Shown here piece after piece: positions 34,163-43,493 of a DNA stretch of 64,000 nucleotides (its first letter is position 1; every line of letters begins with the position of its first letter). The stretch is from Mucilaginibacter corticis. GTDB lineage: Bacteria; Bacteroidota; Bacteroidia; Sphingobacteriales; Sphingobacteriaceae. Under the pieces are notes generated by a model, which saw only the letters and a list, made by a program, of their open reading frames with translations, made no database searches and was not told the DNA's origin. The stretch lies in the NCBI RefSeq assembly GCF_007558865.1, contig NZ_VLPK01000001.1, positions 806,001-870,000 on the forward strand, in the 5' to 3' direction. Position numbers and translations under genes: made by a program.

Positions 34163-34936
34163 TTATTGAACCGGGATGATCGTAAAATGATCTCCGTTAT
34201 AATTGATATTACCCACCGGGTTTGTTTTTGCATGATAAAATAAACAGGTCCACCCCTCTGCCGCCGCTTTCTTGCCATATATATCGCGCAATTCCATCGC
34301 TTTTTGGGCGTCAAAATCATATTTCGCTTTAAACCTGCGAATCAGTTGTTCAGGCTCGGGCAATTCATCGCCGCCAAAAAAACATTTATCTTCACCATCT
34401 TCTATCCAGAAAACCTGGTGGTATTGACAGTGGCCTCCTGATAATTCATACTTTATACCGGGTTTAAACTCGCCCGATCCTTCTACAAAAGTAATTTGCG
34501 CCGAGCGCTGCAGCGAATCGAAGATCTCCTGATGATACGATGATGACCTGCCGCTGAAAGCAGTTTCCCATTCGCCGCGTTGTATCACATGCTCTGCACC
34601 GGGGAAACTTGGTTCGAGCTTACCATTACGTTCAACCACCAAACCGCCTGAATGATCATAATGCAGGTGTGACATCAATACCAGCGTAACATCCTCCGGG
34701 TCAAACCCGGCGCTGCGGATATGCTGGTGCAGGAATAATTCGTCGCGCGTATCTTTATAACCCAGTCCGCAATCAAATAAGATCAGATCTGTAGCGGTTT
34801 GCACCAGGAACGGGTTAACATGTATAAATAATGAACCGGGGCGGTCGCGGTAGTTATCGATCTGCGGATCAAAAGGAACAAATTTTTTAGAAGCATCTAC
34901 CGAGTAAGAACCCTCGCCAAGTGGGAAAATTTTCAT
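34163..34936 (-). CDS. MBL-fold metallo-hydrolase
   Basis: A 257-residue metallo-beta-lactamase-fold protein. The dinuclear metal motif SHLHYDHSGG is at residues 89-98 (His90, His92, Asp94, His95); later ligands include His in GGHCQYHQ near 166 and Asp in FFGGDELP near 190. No signal peptide is seen, so it is cytoplasmic. The sequence style suggests a lactonase- or hydrolase-like enzyme acting on a small ester, but the substrate cannot be told. It is divergent from recJ with 57 nt between the start codons, in which a short repeat lies. Confidence 0.85.
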   Translation of the reverse strand: MKIFPLGEGSYSVDASKKFVPFDPQIDNYRDRPGSLFIHVNPFLVQTATDLILFDCGLGYKDTRDELFLHQHIRSAGFDPEDVTLVLMSHLHYDHSGGLVVERNGKLEPSFPGAEHVIQRGEWETAFSGRSSSYHQEIFDSLQRSAQITFVEGSGEFKPGIKYELSGGHCQYHQVFWIEDGEDKCFFGGDELPEPEQLIRRFKAKYDFDAQKAMELRDIYGKKAAAEGWTCLFYHAKTNPVGNINYNGDHFTIIPVQ

Positions 34937-34945
34937 ACGAATTTA

Positions 34946-34965
34946 TAAATGTGCAGATATGCACC
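34946..34965. repeat. ATGTGCAGATATGCA repeat (copy 2)
   Basis: The 15-mer at 34949-34963 equals the reverse strand of 3032-3046. It lies between the divergent metallo-hydrolase and recJ genes. Confidence 0.6.
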
Positions 34966-34993
34966 TATATTTACTGTTTTAAGCAGCAAAGAT

Positions 34994-36694
34994 ATGAATA
35001 AACGTTGGGCGATAAGGGAAGTACCGGCAATTGATGACATAAATCATCTGGCTACGGGGCTTAACATTGACCCGGTTTTAAGTACTTTGCTATTGCACAG
35101 GGGCATAAAAAACTACGACGAAGCCAAATACTTTTTCAGGCCAGATATTCGTCACCTGCATGATCCTTTCCTGATGCAGGACATGGAAAAAGCTATCGAT
35201 CGCATTGAAACCGCCATCGCCGCAGGCGAAAAAATAATGATATACGGCGATTACGATGTTGACGGCACCACAGCGGTTGCTGTGGTATATAGTTTCTTTA
35301 AAAATCACCATAGTAATATTGAATATTATATTCCCGACAGGTATAAAGAGGGTTATGGGATCTCAACACAAGGGATAGATTATGCAAGTGCCAATGGTTT
35401 CTCGCTGATCATTGCGCTGGATTGCGGTATAAAATCAGTAGATAAAATTGCCTATGCCAATAAGCTAGGTATTGATTTTATCATTTGCGATCACCATACC
35501 CCCGGCGAGGAACTGCCGGACGCGATTGCCGTGCTCGATCCCAAACGTGCGGATTGCGGTTATCCTTTTAAAGAACTGTCGGGATGTGGCATAGGCTTTA
35601 AGCTTGCTCAGGCTTATGCAGAAAAGAATGATTTACCTTTTGAAGACGTTAGTCGGTATTTTGACCTGGTAGCCGTAAGTATTGCCTGCGATATTGTACC
35701 CATAGTTGGCGAAAACCGTGTGCTGGCCTATTTCGGTCTGCAAAAATTAAACAGCGATCCTTGCATAGGTCTTAAAATTTTGATGGGAGTAGCAGGTAAA
35801 AGTATCAGCTATACCATATCAGATATTGTGTTTTTGCTGGGGCCGCGCATCAATGCGGCCGGCCGCATTGATGATGCCAAACACGCGGTCGAATTATTAA
35901 TTGCCTGTAATGACGAAGAAGCCCAGATCAAAGGTGATCTGATCAACATAAAAAACACAGAACGCAAGGGCCATGACCTGCAAATAACCGACGAAGCTTT
36001 GGGGATGATTGGCGACAGCCAGATCCTGATCGACCGGAAATCGACCGTGGTATTTAATGAGAATTGGCATAAAGGTGTTATCGGCATAGTAGCCTCGAGG
36101 CTTACCGAAAAATATTATCGCCCTACGGTGGTCCTCACCCGATCAAACGGGCATGTAGCCGGGTCGGCCCGTTCTGTTTTGGGGTATGACCTTTACGAAG
36201 CCCTGTGCGGTTGTAGTGACTTGCTGATCCAATTTGGCGGGCATAAATATGCTGCCGGCCTGACTATGCATCCGGAAAATGTGGAAGCATTTATGGATAA
36301 GTTTGAGGAAGTGGTAAGCGCTACAATTACAGCAGAACAATTAATACAACAGATACAAATTGACGCCGAATTACGTTTAACACAGATCGAACCTAAGTTT
36401 TTTAGAATATTGAACCAGTTTGCGCCGTTCGGCCCGGAAAATATGTCGCCGGTGTTCCTTACCAAAAATGTGTATGTTAGCGGCAATCCGGTACTGGTTG
36501 GCCAAAATCATATTAAAATGACGGTAATGCAGGAAGGATCGGCATTGTTTGATTGCATTGCCTTTGGGCAGGGCGAACAACTGTCGCAAATAAAAAAGGA
36601 TGTACCTTTTGATATTTGCTACAATATTGAAGAAAACGTATGGCGCGAAAGGCGTACCATACAGTTAAATGTAAAAGGAATTAAGGTTAGTTAA
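34994..36694 (+). CDS. recJ: Single-stranded-DNA-specific exonuclease RecJ
   Basis: A 566-residue DHH-family 5'-3' exonuclease used in recombination and mismatch repair. The metal motif DYDVD in IYGDYDVDGTTA is at residues 86-90, followed by LDCGIK, the DHH box ICDHHTPGEELP and the DHHA1 region GPRINAAGRIDDA; the C-terminal third is the OB-fold domain. The ATG at 34994 gives the family N-terminus. Earlier in-frame starts would translate the upstream repeat at 34946-34965 and are unlikely. Confidence 0.96.
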   Translation: MNKRWAIREVPAIDDINHLATGLNIDPVLSTLLLHRGIKNYDEAKYFFRPDIRHLHDPFLMQDMEKAIDRIETAIAAGEKIMIYGDYDVDGTTAVAVVYSFFKNHHSNIEYYIPDRYKEGYGISTQGIDYASANGFSLIIALDCGIKSVDKIAYANKLGIDFIICDHHTPGEELPDAIAVLDPKRADCGYPFKELSGCGIGFKLAQAYAEKNDLPFEDVSRYFDLVAVSIACDIVPIVGENRVLAYFGLQKLNSDPCIGLKILMGVAGKSISYTISDIVFLLGPRINAAGRIDDAKHAVELLIACNDEEAQIKGDLINIKNTERKGHDLQITDEALGMIGDSQILIDRKSTVVFNENWHKGVIGIVASRLTEKYYRPTVVLTRSNGHVAGSARSVLGYDLYEALCGCSDLLIQFGGHKYAAGLTMHPENVEAFMDKFEEVVSATITAEQLIQQIQIDAELRLTQIEPKFFRILNQFAPFGPENMSPVFLTKNVYVSGNPVLVGQNHIKMTVMQEGSALFDCIAFGQGEQLSQIKKDVPFDICYNIEENVWRERRTIQLNVKGIKVS

Positions 36695-36749
36695 TTAGAG
36701 ATTGGTGATTAGAGATTAGCCGGGTAATCCGCTAATCCTAAAAACCATA
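36695..36749. repeat. TTAGAGATTAG-type repeat and small hairpin
   Basis: ATTAGAGATTGGTGATTAGAGATTAG is a degenerate tandem of GATTAGAGATT words. Part of it, GATTAGC (36714-36720), pairs with GCTAATC (36731-36737). It lies between recJ and lptB. Confidence 0.5.
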
Positions 36750-36760
36750 GTTCAAACTAA

Positions 36761-37501
36761 ATGAATTTAAGAGCAGAAAATTTAATTAAGAAATATAAAC
36801 AGCGCACCGTTGTAAGCGATGTATCGTTCAATGTGTCGCAGGGCGAGATAGTTGGGTTACTGGGGCCAAACGGCGCTGGTAAAACCACATCGTTTTATAT
36901 GATAGTAGGTTTGATAAAACCTAACGAGGGCAAGATCTTCCTGGATGATGAAGAAATAACTACCGACCCGATGTACCGCCGTGCGCAAAAAGGCATTGGT
37001 TACCTGGCGCAGGAAGCTTCTGTTTTTCGTAAACTGACTGTCGAGGATAATATTAAAGCTATCCTTGAAATGGGGCCTATGCCTAAAGATAAACAGGAAG
37101 AAAAGCTGGAAACATTGATAGATGAGTTCAGCTTACACAAAGTACGCCGCAATCGCGGCGATCTGTTGTCGGGTGGCGAGCGCCGCCGTACAGAAATTGC
37201 ACGTGCCCTGGCAGCCGAACCCAATTTTATTTTGCTGGATGAACCATTTGCAGGGGTTGACCCGATCGCGGTAGAGGAGATCCAGTCGATGGTGGCTAAG
37301 TTACGCCACCGCAACATAGGGATATTGATAACCGACCACAACGTACAAGAAACTTTGTCGATCACAGATCGCGCTTATTTATTGTTTGAGGGGAAAATTT
37401 TAGAGTCGGGCGTGCCCGAAGTGCTGGCAGAAAATGAATTGGTGCGCAAAGTATATTTAGGTGCCAACTTTGTATTGAAAAGGAAAACTTTTGCCCAGTA
37501 A
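36761..37501 (+). CDS. lptB: LPS export ABC transporter ATPase LptB
   Basis: A 246-residue ABC ATPase that powers transport of lipopolysaccharide from the inner membrane across the Lpt bridge. Walker [10 protein letters not shown] is at 35-43, the signature LSGGERRR at about 136-143, Walker [10 protein letters not shown] at about 157-165 and the switch His in LITDHNV near 195. The [17 protein letters not shown] stretch is the LptB-specific Q-loop region. LptF/G/C genes are not adjacent. The next gene, a GH3-family member, starts 8 nt downstream; the two are probably co-transcribed. Confidence 0.95.
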   Translation: MNLRAENLIKKYKQRTVVSDVSFNVSQGEIVGLLGPNGAGKTTSFYMIVGLIKPNEGKIFLDDEEITTDPMYRRAQKGIGYLAQEASVFRKLTVEDNIKAILEMGPMPKDKQEEKLETLIDEFSLHKVRRNRGDLLSGGERRRTEIARALAAEPNFILLDEPFAGVDPIAVEEIQSMVAKLRHRNIGILITDHNVQETLSITDRAYLLFEGKILESGVPEVLAENELVRKVYLGANFVLKRKTFAQ

Positions 37502-37509
37502 ATTAGCTC

Positions 37510-39030
37510 ATGACAATTTTTAACTCTGTTTTTACCTGGTTCATGAAAAAGCGTATCCACCAGATAGAGCTTTTCATGAAATACCCCAACGAGGTACAGG
37601 AAGAATGGTTTGAACAATTGATATCAAGAGCAGAAAATACCGAGTGGGGTAAAAAGTACGGTTATAAAAGCATTACCAATTTAAGCGAATTTAAAGAGCG
37701 TGTACCCATACAAAACTACGATACGCTAAAACCTTACATAGAGCGGATGCTTAAAGGCGAGCAAAATGTGCTTTGGCCGTCAGAGATCCGCTGGTTTGCC
37801 AAATCATCGGGCACAACCAGCGATCGCAGTAAGTTTATTCCCGTTAGCGAGGATTCACTGGAAGAATGCCACTTTAAAGGCGGCAAGGATCTTTTAACCA
37901 TCTACTTTAACAACAGGCCCAATGCCAAGATGTTTACTGGCAAGATCTTAACACTTGGCGGCAGTCACCAGGTTAGCCAGTTAAGCCCCGATACTTCTTT
38001 TGGCGACCTGTCGGCTGTTATCATGAAAAACCTGCCGCTTTGGGCCGAATTTCACCGCACCCCACACCTTGATATTGCCCTGCTTGAAGATTTTGAAGAG
38101 AAGATAGAAAAGATGGCTTATGCCACCAAGGATGTAAATGTAACCAGCCTGAGCGGCGTACCCACCTGGAACCTTTTGCTCTGCAAACGCATTCTTGAAA
38201 TAACGGGTAAAAACAATCTGTTAGAGGTTTGGCCAAACCTGGAGATGTATTTTCATGGCGCGGTTAATTTTACACCCTACCGCGAACAGTTTAAAAAGCT
38301 GATCCCGAGCGACGATATGTATTACCTGGAAAACTACAACGCGTCCGAAGGTTTCTTCGGGATCCAGGATACGGTAGAGCCTGGTGAAATGCTGTTGATG
38401 CTTGACTATGGCATTTTCTACGAGTTTTTACCTACCGAGAATTTATATGACGAAAACCCGCAAACATTAACGCTTGACGAGGTAGAACTGGATAAAAACT
38501 ACGCGCTCATTATCAGCACCAATGCCGGTTTATGGCGCTACTTAATTGGCGATACCATCAGGTTTACCTCGCTTGTACCCTACCGCATCCAGGTTACCGG
38601 CCGTACCAAGCATTTTATAAATGCCTTTGGCGAGGAAGTCATCATTGATAATGCCGAGCGCGCATTAGAAGAAGCCTGCAGCCAGACAGGTGCGGTTATC
38701 CGCGAATACACTGCCGCGCCGGTTTATTTTAACGGCGACGAATGCGGCGCGCATGAATGGCTGATAGAGTTTGAGAAAAAACCTGCCGAGTTTGAGCGCT
38801 TTGTCGACCTGTTGGACGAAACTCTGCGCCGCATCAATTCTGATTATGATGCCAAACGTTTTAAAGACATGGCCCTGCGCCGGCCACTTGTACGCAAAGT
38901 GCCCGAAGGCACGTTCTTTAACTGGATGAAGGAAAAGGGTAAGTTAGGCGGTCAACACAAAGTGCCCCGTCTGGCCAATAACCGCGAGTATGTTGATGCT
39001 ATTTTAAAAATGGTTGAATTAGTTAGTTAA
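37510..39030 (+). CDS. GH3 auxin-responsive-promoter family protein (acyl-adenylating)
   Basis: A 506-residue ANL-superfamily-like protein of the GH3 family. The ATP-binding motif SSGTTSDRSKFIP is at residues 99-111. A second motif, YNASEGFFGIQD (about 278-289), and YLIGDTIRFT (about 344-353) match the GH3 signature blocks. Plant members join amino acids to plant hormones; bacterial members are unassigned but should adenylate a carboxylic acid and pass it to an amine. Its position after lptB suggests an envelope-related amide-forming role (inference). A small secreted protein gene follows after 10 nt. Confidence 0.93.
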   Translation: MTIFNSVFTWFMKKRIHQIELFMKYPNEVQEEWFEQLISRAENTEWGKKYGYKSITNLSEFKERVPIQNYDTLKPYIERMLKGEQNVLWPSEIRWFAKSSGTTSDRSKFIPVSEDSLEECHFKGGKDLLTIYFNNRPNAKMFTGKILTLGGSHQVSQLSPDTSFGDLSAVIMKNLPLWAEFHRTPHLDIALLEDFEEKIEKMAYATKDVNVTSLSGVPTWNLLLCKRILEITGKNNLLEVWPNLEMYFHGAVNFTPYREQFKKLIPSDDMYYLENYNASEGFFGIQDTVEPGEMLLMLDYGIFYEFLPTENLYDENPQTLTLDEVELDKNYALIISTNAGLWRYLIGDTIRFTSLVPYRIQVTGRTKHFINAFGEEVIIDNAERALEEACSQTGAVIREYTAAPVYFNGDECGAHEWLIEFEKKPAEFERFVDLLDETLRRINSDYDAKRFKDMALRRPLVRKVPEGTFFNWMKEKGKLGGQHKVPRLANNREYVDAILKMVELVS

Positions 39031-39040
39031 TCTTTACCCC

Positions 39041-39610
39041 ATGAAAAAACTGTTACTTATTGCCGTATTATTTATTACCTGCACTGCATCTGCACAGGTA
39101 ATTGTCCCTAAATTCAAATCCAATTCGTCAGACAATCCATTCACCGCGATAAAAAACTATGACCTGCTTATTGCCTGCCGCGCGTATGATAACGTGGCGC
39201 ACAACATTACATTTAATGTAATGGTTTTAAAAAGCGGGCACTGGCATAAACTAACCTATAAACAAGATGTACCGTCTGCGCCATTATCGGTTACAGAACC
39301 TCCGCTTAAAGATGCGGCCGCTACTGATGCACAATGTCAGTCTGTTTACAACGATTTGGTAGCCGGTAAACTTTTCACCATTGACGACGATAGCAACCTG
39401 CCCAAATGCAATGAAAGCACAGATAAGGTTGATGGCCAGGAACAGAAAGTTAGTCACTCTACAGAAGACGGATCAGAATACCGCATCTGGATGATCACAC
39501 CGTCAAAAACAAGATATCTTTATTATTATGCCCCTGAATTTTTTGCCACTTTTTGCCCCGATAATAAAGAAAGGAAAGAGGTAGTGAAAATTATAGGTTT
39601 GTTGAAGTAA
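39041..39610 (+). CDS. Secreted protein of unknown function
   Basis: I do not recognise this 189-residue protein. It has a clear Sec signal (MKKLLLIAVLFITCTASAQ) and no lipobox. The mature part contains three Cys residues (CRAYD near 46, CQSVY near 98, CNEST near 122) and one more near the C-terminus (FCPDN), so disulfides are possible. It begins 10 nt after the GH3-family stop codon and may belong to the lptB-GH3 operon. No enzymatic motif is visible. Confidence 0.75.
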   Translation: MKKLLLIAVLFITCTASAQVIVPKFKSNSSDNPFTAIKNYDLLIACRAYDNVAHNITFNVMVLKSGHWHKLTYKQDVPSAPLSVTEPPLKDAAATDAQCQSVYNDLVAGKLFTIDDDSNLPKCNESTDKVDGQEQKVSHSTEDGSEYRIWMITPSKTRYLYYYAPEFFATFCPDNKERKEVVKIIGLLK

Positions 39611-39613
39611 TCT

Positions 39614-40756
39614 CTACCCCCCAATACTCATCATAAAATCAATAGCCGCAGGCGAGTGCAGCGCTTCTGTTGATACCAATGTATCTGCCGCTGTTTCAGA
39701 TGCTCTTGACCGCATTTGTTGTTCATAGGCGCTAATTGCCGAGTGGATATCGGCAAAAGAATCATTCAGCAAACATTCGCTTAACTCAAGCGCGTCAAGC
39801 ATGGCCATATTAACACCCTCGCCCGCAAATGGTGGCATCAGGTGGGCGGCATCGCCCAGCATGGTTAAATTAGGCTGCGCTTCCCAGCATTGGTCAAGCG
39901 GCATGCAGTATAACGGGCGGGGTATAAAATTACCCGTACAGTTTTCAAATAACTCGATCCAAACCTCATTCCATCCTTCGTATTCGTTTTTAAACCAGGC
40001 CAATACCTGCGTTTTATCTGTAAAATCTATTCCGCTTTGTTTTACCCAATGTTCGTTTGTTTTAAAGCTGGGGTAAAACACCAGGCTGCCGTCACCCTTC
40101 GAGCTTACAATTAAACTTTTACTATCGCCAAAGGCGAAGATCTTGCCGCCGTTTAATAATTGGTGAATTTGCGGGCAATTAACCGCCGAATCATAAACTG
40201 CCCCTTCCAAAGCAGTAACACCCGAATAAAAAGATCTGATAGGCGTAATATATGGGCGGATCTTTGAGTTTGCCCCGTCTGCCGCTATTACAATATCTGC
40301 AAAAGCTTCAGTGCCGTTTTTAAATTCTAATTTCCATACATGGTTTTGTTGTGTCATGGATATGAAATGGCTGTCCCAAACAACCGTACCCGGCTGCAAT
40401 GATTTTAACAATAATTGTTGCAATGGCCCTCTGTCAATTTCGGGGCGCGACGTATCATTTTCTCCTGCTACGCTTTCTTCCAATAGTGAGTTGGCGTGTT
40501 TGTCCATTACATGCATCAGATCCGCACCCGGACGATAGTTAGCCCTGAAAGCATCCATTAACCCGGCTTCGCGCAAAGCTTTTAATCCCGACTCATCATG
40601 CAGGTCCAGGGTGGCGCCTTGCGGGCGTATACTGCTGTCCTTATCACGCTCGTAAACATTCACATCCGCGCCTTTAATTTGTAAAAGCCGGGCAAGGGTT
40701 AAGCCGCCCGGTCCGCCGCCTACTACGGCTATCTTTTTGTCTTGTAAGTTATTCAT
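39614..40756 (-). CDS. TetX-like FAD-dependent monooxygenase
   Basis: A 380-residue class A flavin monooxygenase. The FAD dinucleotide-binding GGGPGGLTLARLL is at 13-25 and VYERD at 34-38. The second flavin motif GDAAHLMPPFAGEGVN is at 301-316. The layout, GATLDLHDESGLKAL and the C-terminal helix with ISAYEQQM resemble Tet(X), which hydroxylates and inactivates tetracyclines, more than phenol or ubiquinone hydroxylases. Whether it acts on tetracyclines is not known; environmental Bacteroidota carry many relatives with other substrates. The gene is monocistronic and convergent with the secreted-protein gene (3 nt gap). Confidence 0.88.
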   Translation of the reverse strand: MNNLQDKKIAVVGGGPGGLTLARLLQIKGADVNVYERDKDSSIRPQGATLDLHDESGLKALREAGLMDAFRANYRPGADLMHVMDKHANSLLEESVAGENDTSRPEIDRGPLQQLLLKSLQPGTVVWDSHFISMTQQNHVWKLEFKNGTEAFADIVIAADGANSKIRPYITPIRSFYSGVTALEGAVYDSAVNCPQIHQLLNGGKIFAFGDSKSLIVSSKGDGSLVFYPSFKTNEHWVKQSGIDFTDKTQVLAWFKNEYEGWNEVWIELFENCTGNFIPRPLYCMPLDQCWEAQPNLTMLGDAAHLMPPFAGEGVNMAMLDALELSECLLNDSFADIHSAISAYEQQMRSRASETAADTLVSTEALHSPAAIDFMMSIGG

Positions 40757-40991
40757 ACTACTTGTATTAATAAGGCAGACGATCAGGAAGCAGAAACATT
40801 TTAAGAAAGATGAAAAAATTATACATCAATGTCTGTATTTCCATATAGCCTTCTATTTCTACACTTTGGGGTGTAAAATATACACTTACTTGCTAATAAG
40901 GTTGTTAAGATGAAAATATTCGCTATTACCCAACATGGTATCATTTTTGAATAGGTGCTGATATAAGATTAACTGGAAAAAAATTTATCAC

Positions 40992-41225
40992 ATGAAAACA
41001 ACAACTACCTCTCAAAAAGCTAACTTTTCTTTAAAGACCATATACAAAGGCAAGCAAATGGACCTGAACATTGTTGCCAGCGACGATAAATACAGCGTTT
41101 TAGAAAACGATAAAACCATAGGCCACATTAAGCTGGGCAACGACAGGCATACCTGGATAGTTGTTGATAGCTTTTATGTGGCGCCACAACTGGTAAATGA
41201 AATTGCAAGAAGCATAGCTGCTTAA
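40992..41225 (+). CDS. Small conserved-looking protein, unknown function
   Basis: A 77-residue cytoplasmic protein not recognised by name. The central part (GKQMDLNIVASDDKYSVLE, then TIGHIKLGNDRHTWIVVD) looks like a small all-beta fold with a C-terminal helix (PQLVNEIARSIAA). It begins with a good ATG and has codon use like its neighbours. It stands alone, 65 nt before the B12-binding gene on the same strand. Confidence 0.65.
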   Translation: MKTTTTSQKANFSLKTIYKGKQMDLNIVASDDKYSVLENDKTIGHIKLGNDRHTWIVVDSFYVAPQLVNEIARSIAA

Positions 41226-41289
41226 GCAAAAGCGTACCTGATTGAATACGTTAGGGTAATTTGCTATATTGCATCTTGCAAAAAAGTAA

Positions 41290-41712
41290 ATGACCGCCAA
41301 ACCTTTTAATCGCCCCATAAGAATTTTAGTAGCCAAGGTTGGGCTTGACGGCCATGACCGCGGCGCACGCATTATTGCCACTTCGCTGCGCGATGCCGGT
41401 ATGGAGGTGATCTATACCGGGCTGCGCCAAACAGCCGAAATGGTTGTCAATACTGCGCTGCAGGAAGATGTTGATGCCATTGGCATTTCTATCCTGTCTG
41501 GCGCGCACATGACGGTGTTCCCCAAGATCCTGGCCCTTATCAAAGAGAAAAAGATGGATGATGTGCTGGTGACCGGCGGCGGTATCATCCCCGAAGAGGA
41601 TATGGCTGCTTTAAAACAGCTTGGGGTCGGCGAGCTCTTCCCGCCCGGGACCAATACGCATGATATTGTAAAATACATCACCGCCTGGGTGCATGAGCAT
41701 CGTAATTTTTAA
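41290..41712 (+). CDS. Stand-alone cobalamin-binding domain protein
   Basis: A 140-residue Rossmann-like B12-binding protein equal to the C-terminal domain of methylmalonyl-CoA mutase. The DxHxxG motif with the cobalt-ligating His22 is VGLDGHDRG (residues 17-25), followed by ISILSGAHM and [10 protein letters not shown]. The mutase TIM-barrel domain is missing, so it is either the small subunit of a split mutase or a B12 sensor/carrier. It lies 9 nt before an enoyl-CoA hydratase gene, pointing to acyl-CoA metabolism (inference). Confidence 0.92.
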   Translation: MTAKPFNRPIRILVAKVGLDGHDRGARIIATSLRDAGMEVIYTGLRQTAEMVVNTALQEDVDAIGISILSGAHMTVFPKILALIKEKKMDDVLVTGGGIIPEEDMAALKQLGVGELFPPGTNTHDIVKYITAWVHEHRNF

Positions 41713-41721
41713 CTTTGCGCT

Positions 41722-42504
41722 ATGGTGTACCAAAATTTACTCGTCGAAAACAGGGGACGGATCCAATATATAGTTATTAACCGCGAAGGCAAACTCAACG
41801 CCTTAAATAAAGACACCCTGTTTGAGCTGCATATTGCGCTTGCCGATGCTTTGCACAATGCCAAAGTAGGAGGCGTTATCATTACAGGGGCCGGCCCAAA
41901 GGCATTTGTTGCCGGGGCAGACATTGCCGAGTTTGAAGGACTTGATATAGAAACTGCCCGCAACCTGGCACATGAAAATCAAAAGAACATTTTTAACTTC
42001 ATAGAGCAATTTAGCAAACCTGTTGTAGCTGCAATTAACGGTTTCGCGTTAGGTGGTGGGCTTGAACTGGCTATGGCCTGTCATATCCGCATTGCGTCTG
42101 ATAACGCCAAGATGGGTTTACCCGAAGTAACACTCGGCCTTATACCGGGTTATGGCGGTACCCAACGCTTAACCCAATTGGTAGGCAAAGGCCGTGCTTT
42201 AGAAATCATCATGACCGCCGATATGATCACCGCGGCAGAAGCTTACCGGTTCGGGCTTGTAAACCATGTAGTTAGCCAGGACAGGCTAATTTCAAAAGCA
42301 GAAGATATCCTGCAGAAAATTTTAGGCAATGCGCCGCTGTCCATTGCCGCTGCCATTACCGCGGTTAATGCCGCCGGGCAAACTGATATCAATGGATTTG
42401 ATGTGGAAATAGATGAATTTGCCAAATGTTTCGGTACCGAAGATTTTAAAGAAGGCGTTTCAGCCTTTTTAGGAAAGCGCAAATCTGCCTTTAAAGGTAA
42501 ATAG
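41722..42504 (+). CDS. Enoyl-CoA hydratase/isomerase
   Basis: A 260-residue crotonase-fold enzyme acting on acyl-CoA. The oxyanion-hole blocks are FVAGADIAEFEG (about 57-68) and GFALGGGLELAMACH (about 103-117); Glu in GLPEVTLGLIPGYGG near 132 corresponds to one catalytic carboxylate, while the first catalytic Glu position also has Glu-like residues in the 110 helix. A role in beta-oxidation or in the propionate/methylmalonyl route is plausible. It forms a two-gene unit with the B12-binding protein. Confidence 0.9.
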   Translation: MVYQNLLVENRGRIQYIVINREGKLNALNKDTLFELHIALADALHNAKVGGVIITGAGPKAFVAGADIAEFEGLDIETARNLAHENQKNIFNFIEQFSKPVVAAINGFALGGGLELAMACHIRIASDNAKMGLPEVTLGLIPGYGGTQRLTQLVGKGRALEIIMTADMITAAEAYRFGLVNHVVSQDRLISKAEDILQKILGNAPLSIAAAITAVNAAGQTDINGFDVEIDEFAKCFGTEDFKEGVSAFLGKRKSAFKGK

Positions 42505-42674
42505 ATCACATTTAATTACATTAAGCTGACTAAAATACCCATATGGTCAAAAAAATAAATTACTGTTAATCAATCGATTGAATAATCGTGACATTTGGAT
42601 GAAAAATCGTATTATATTTCTGTTGTTACTTTGCTGCGTGTTAAACAAACACACAACAAATAATATATACAACT

Positions 42675-43259
42675 ATGAAAAGTACATTAAAAATCACAGC
42701 ACTTGTTTTAGCCTTAGCCGGTTTTACCTTAGGCGCTAAAGCACAAACCAACCCTACATCTACCAAAACAACAACAAGCGGCATTCGCTTAAGTATCGGT
42801 GTTGACGCCGGTATCCCTACCGGAAAATTATCAGACAATTATAACTGGAACCTTGGCGGTTCTGTACAGGCAGACATCCCGGTAGCTTCTCAACTATTTG
42901 TTACTGTTAATGCCGGTTATAACAACATCTTCGGTAAAGACGTAACTGTGGGTGGCGTAACAGCTTCTGCTACAAACATCCAGTTATTACCTGTTAAAGC
43001 CGGTTTAAAATACTTCCTTGTTAATAAACTGTATGTACAAGGCGAAGCCGGTGCAGCATTTGTTTTAAACAAAAAAGATATTGGTGCCGATAACTCAGCA
43101 GCATTTATCTGGGCTCCACAAGTTGGTTACCAATTCCCTATTGGCGGCAGCAGCTATATTGATGCCGGTGTACGTTATGAAGCAAGCACTAAATTAAACA
43201 GTGGTATTGACGACAGCAAAGTAAACTTCTTTGGTTTACGTGTTGCCTACGGGTTCTAA
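42675..43259 (+). CDS. Outer membrane beta-barrel protein (paralog 1)
   Basis: A 194-residue outer-membrane protein with a Sec signal ending at GAKAQ (residue 24) and a small beta-barrel of the OMP_b-brl type, closing with FFGLRVAYGF. Blocks such as YVQGEAGAAFVLNKK and YIDAGVRYEA are shared with the next gene. No enzymatic motif is seen; it probably has a structural or adhesion-like role. It is followed by a strong terminator, so it is a single-gene transcript. Confidence 0.85.
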   Translation: MKSTLKITALVLALAGFTLGAKAQTNPTSTKTTTSGIRLSIGVDAGIPTGKLSDNYNWNLGGSVQADIPVASQLFVTVNAGYNNIFGKDVTVGGVTASATNIQLLPVKAGLKYFLVNKLYVQGEAGAAFVLNKKDIGADNSAAFIWAPQVGYQFPIGGSSYIDAGVRYEASTKLNSGIDDSKVNFFGLRVAYGF

Positions 43260-43292
43260 ATACAGATACTCACAACTACCTATAATGAAATG

Positions 43293-43317
43293 GCCCGCCC
43301 ACAAGCGGGCTTTTTTT
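43293..43317 (+). terminator. Terminator after beta-barrel paralog 1
   Basis: GCCCGC (43293-43298) pairs with GCGGGC (43305-43310), followed directly by seven T. Confidence 0.88.
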
Positions 43318-43398
43318 ATGCGCTGATCGTTGTGAGCAATGCCATAAAATTTAACATTTTTTTACATCCGTTTATAATGAGTTATTCAAAAGGGATAT

Positions 43399-43406
43399 TA
43401 GCTTTG
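43399..43406 (+). promoter_or_regulatory. Promoter -7 box of beta-barrel paralog 2
   Basis: TAGCTTTG matches TAnnTTTG; a leader of about 80 nt would follow. Confidence 0.45.
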
Positions 43407-43493
43407 CACAAATTAAGTTTTACCGATAATTTGCGGTGAATTATACGTTGTTAACTCATTGAACGTTTTAACACATTAATCTAAACAACAATT

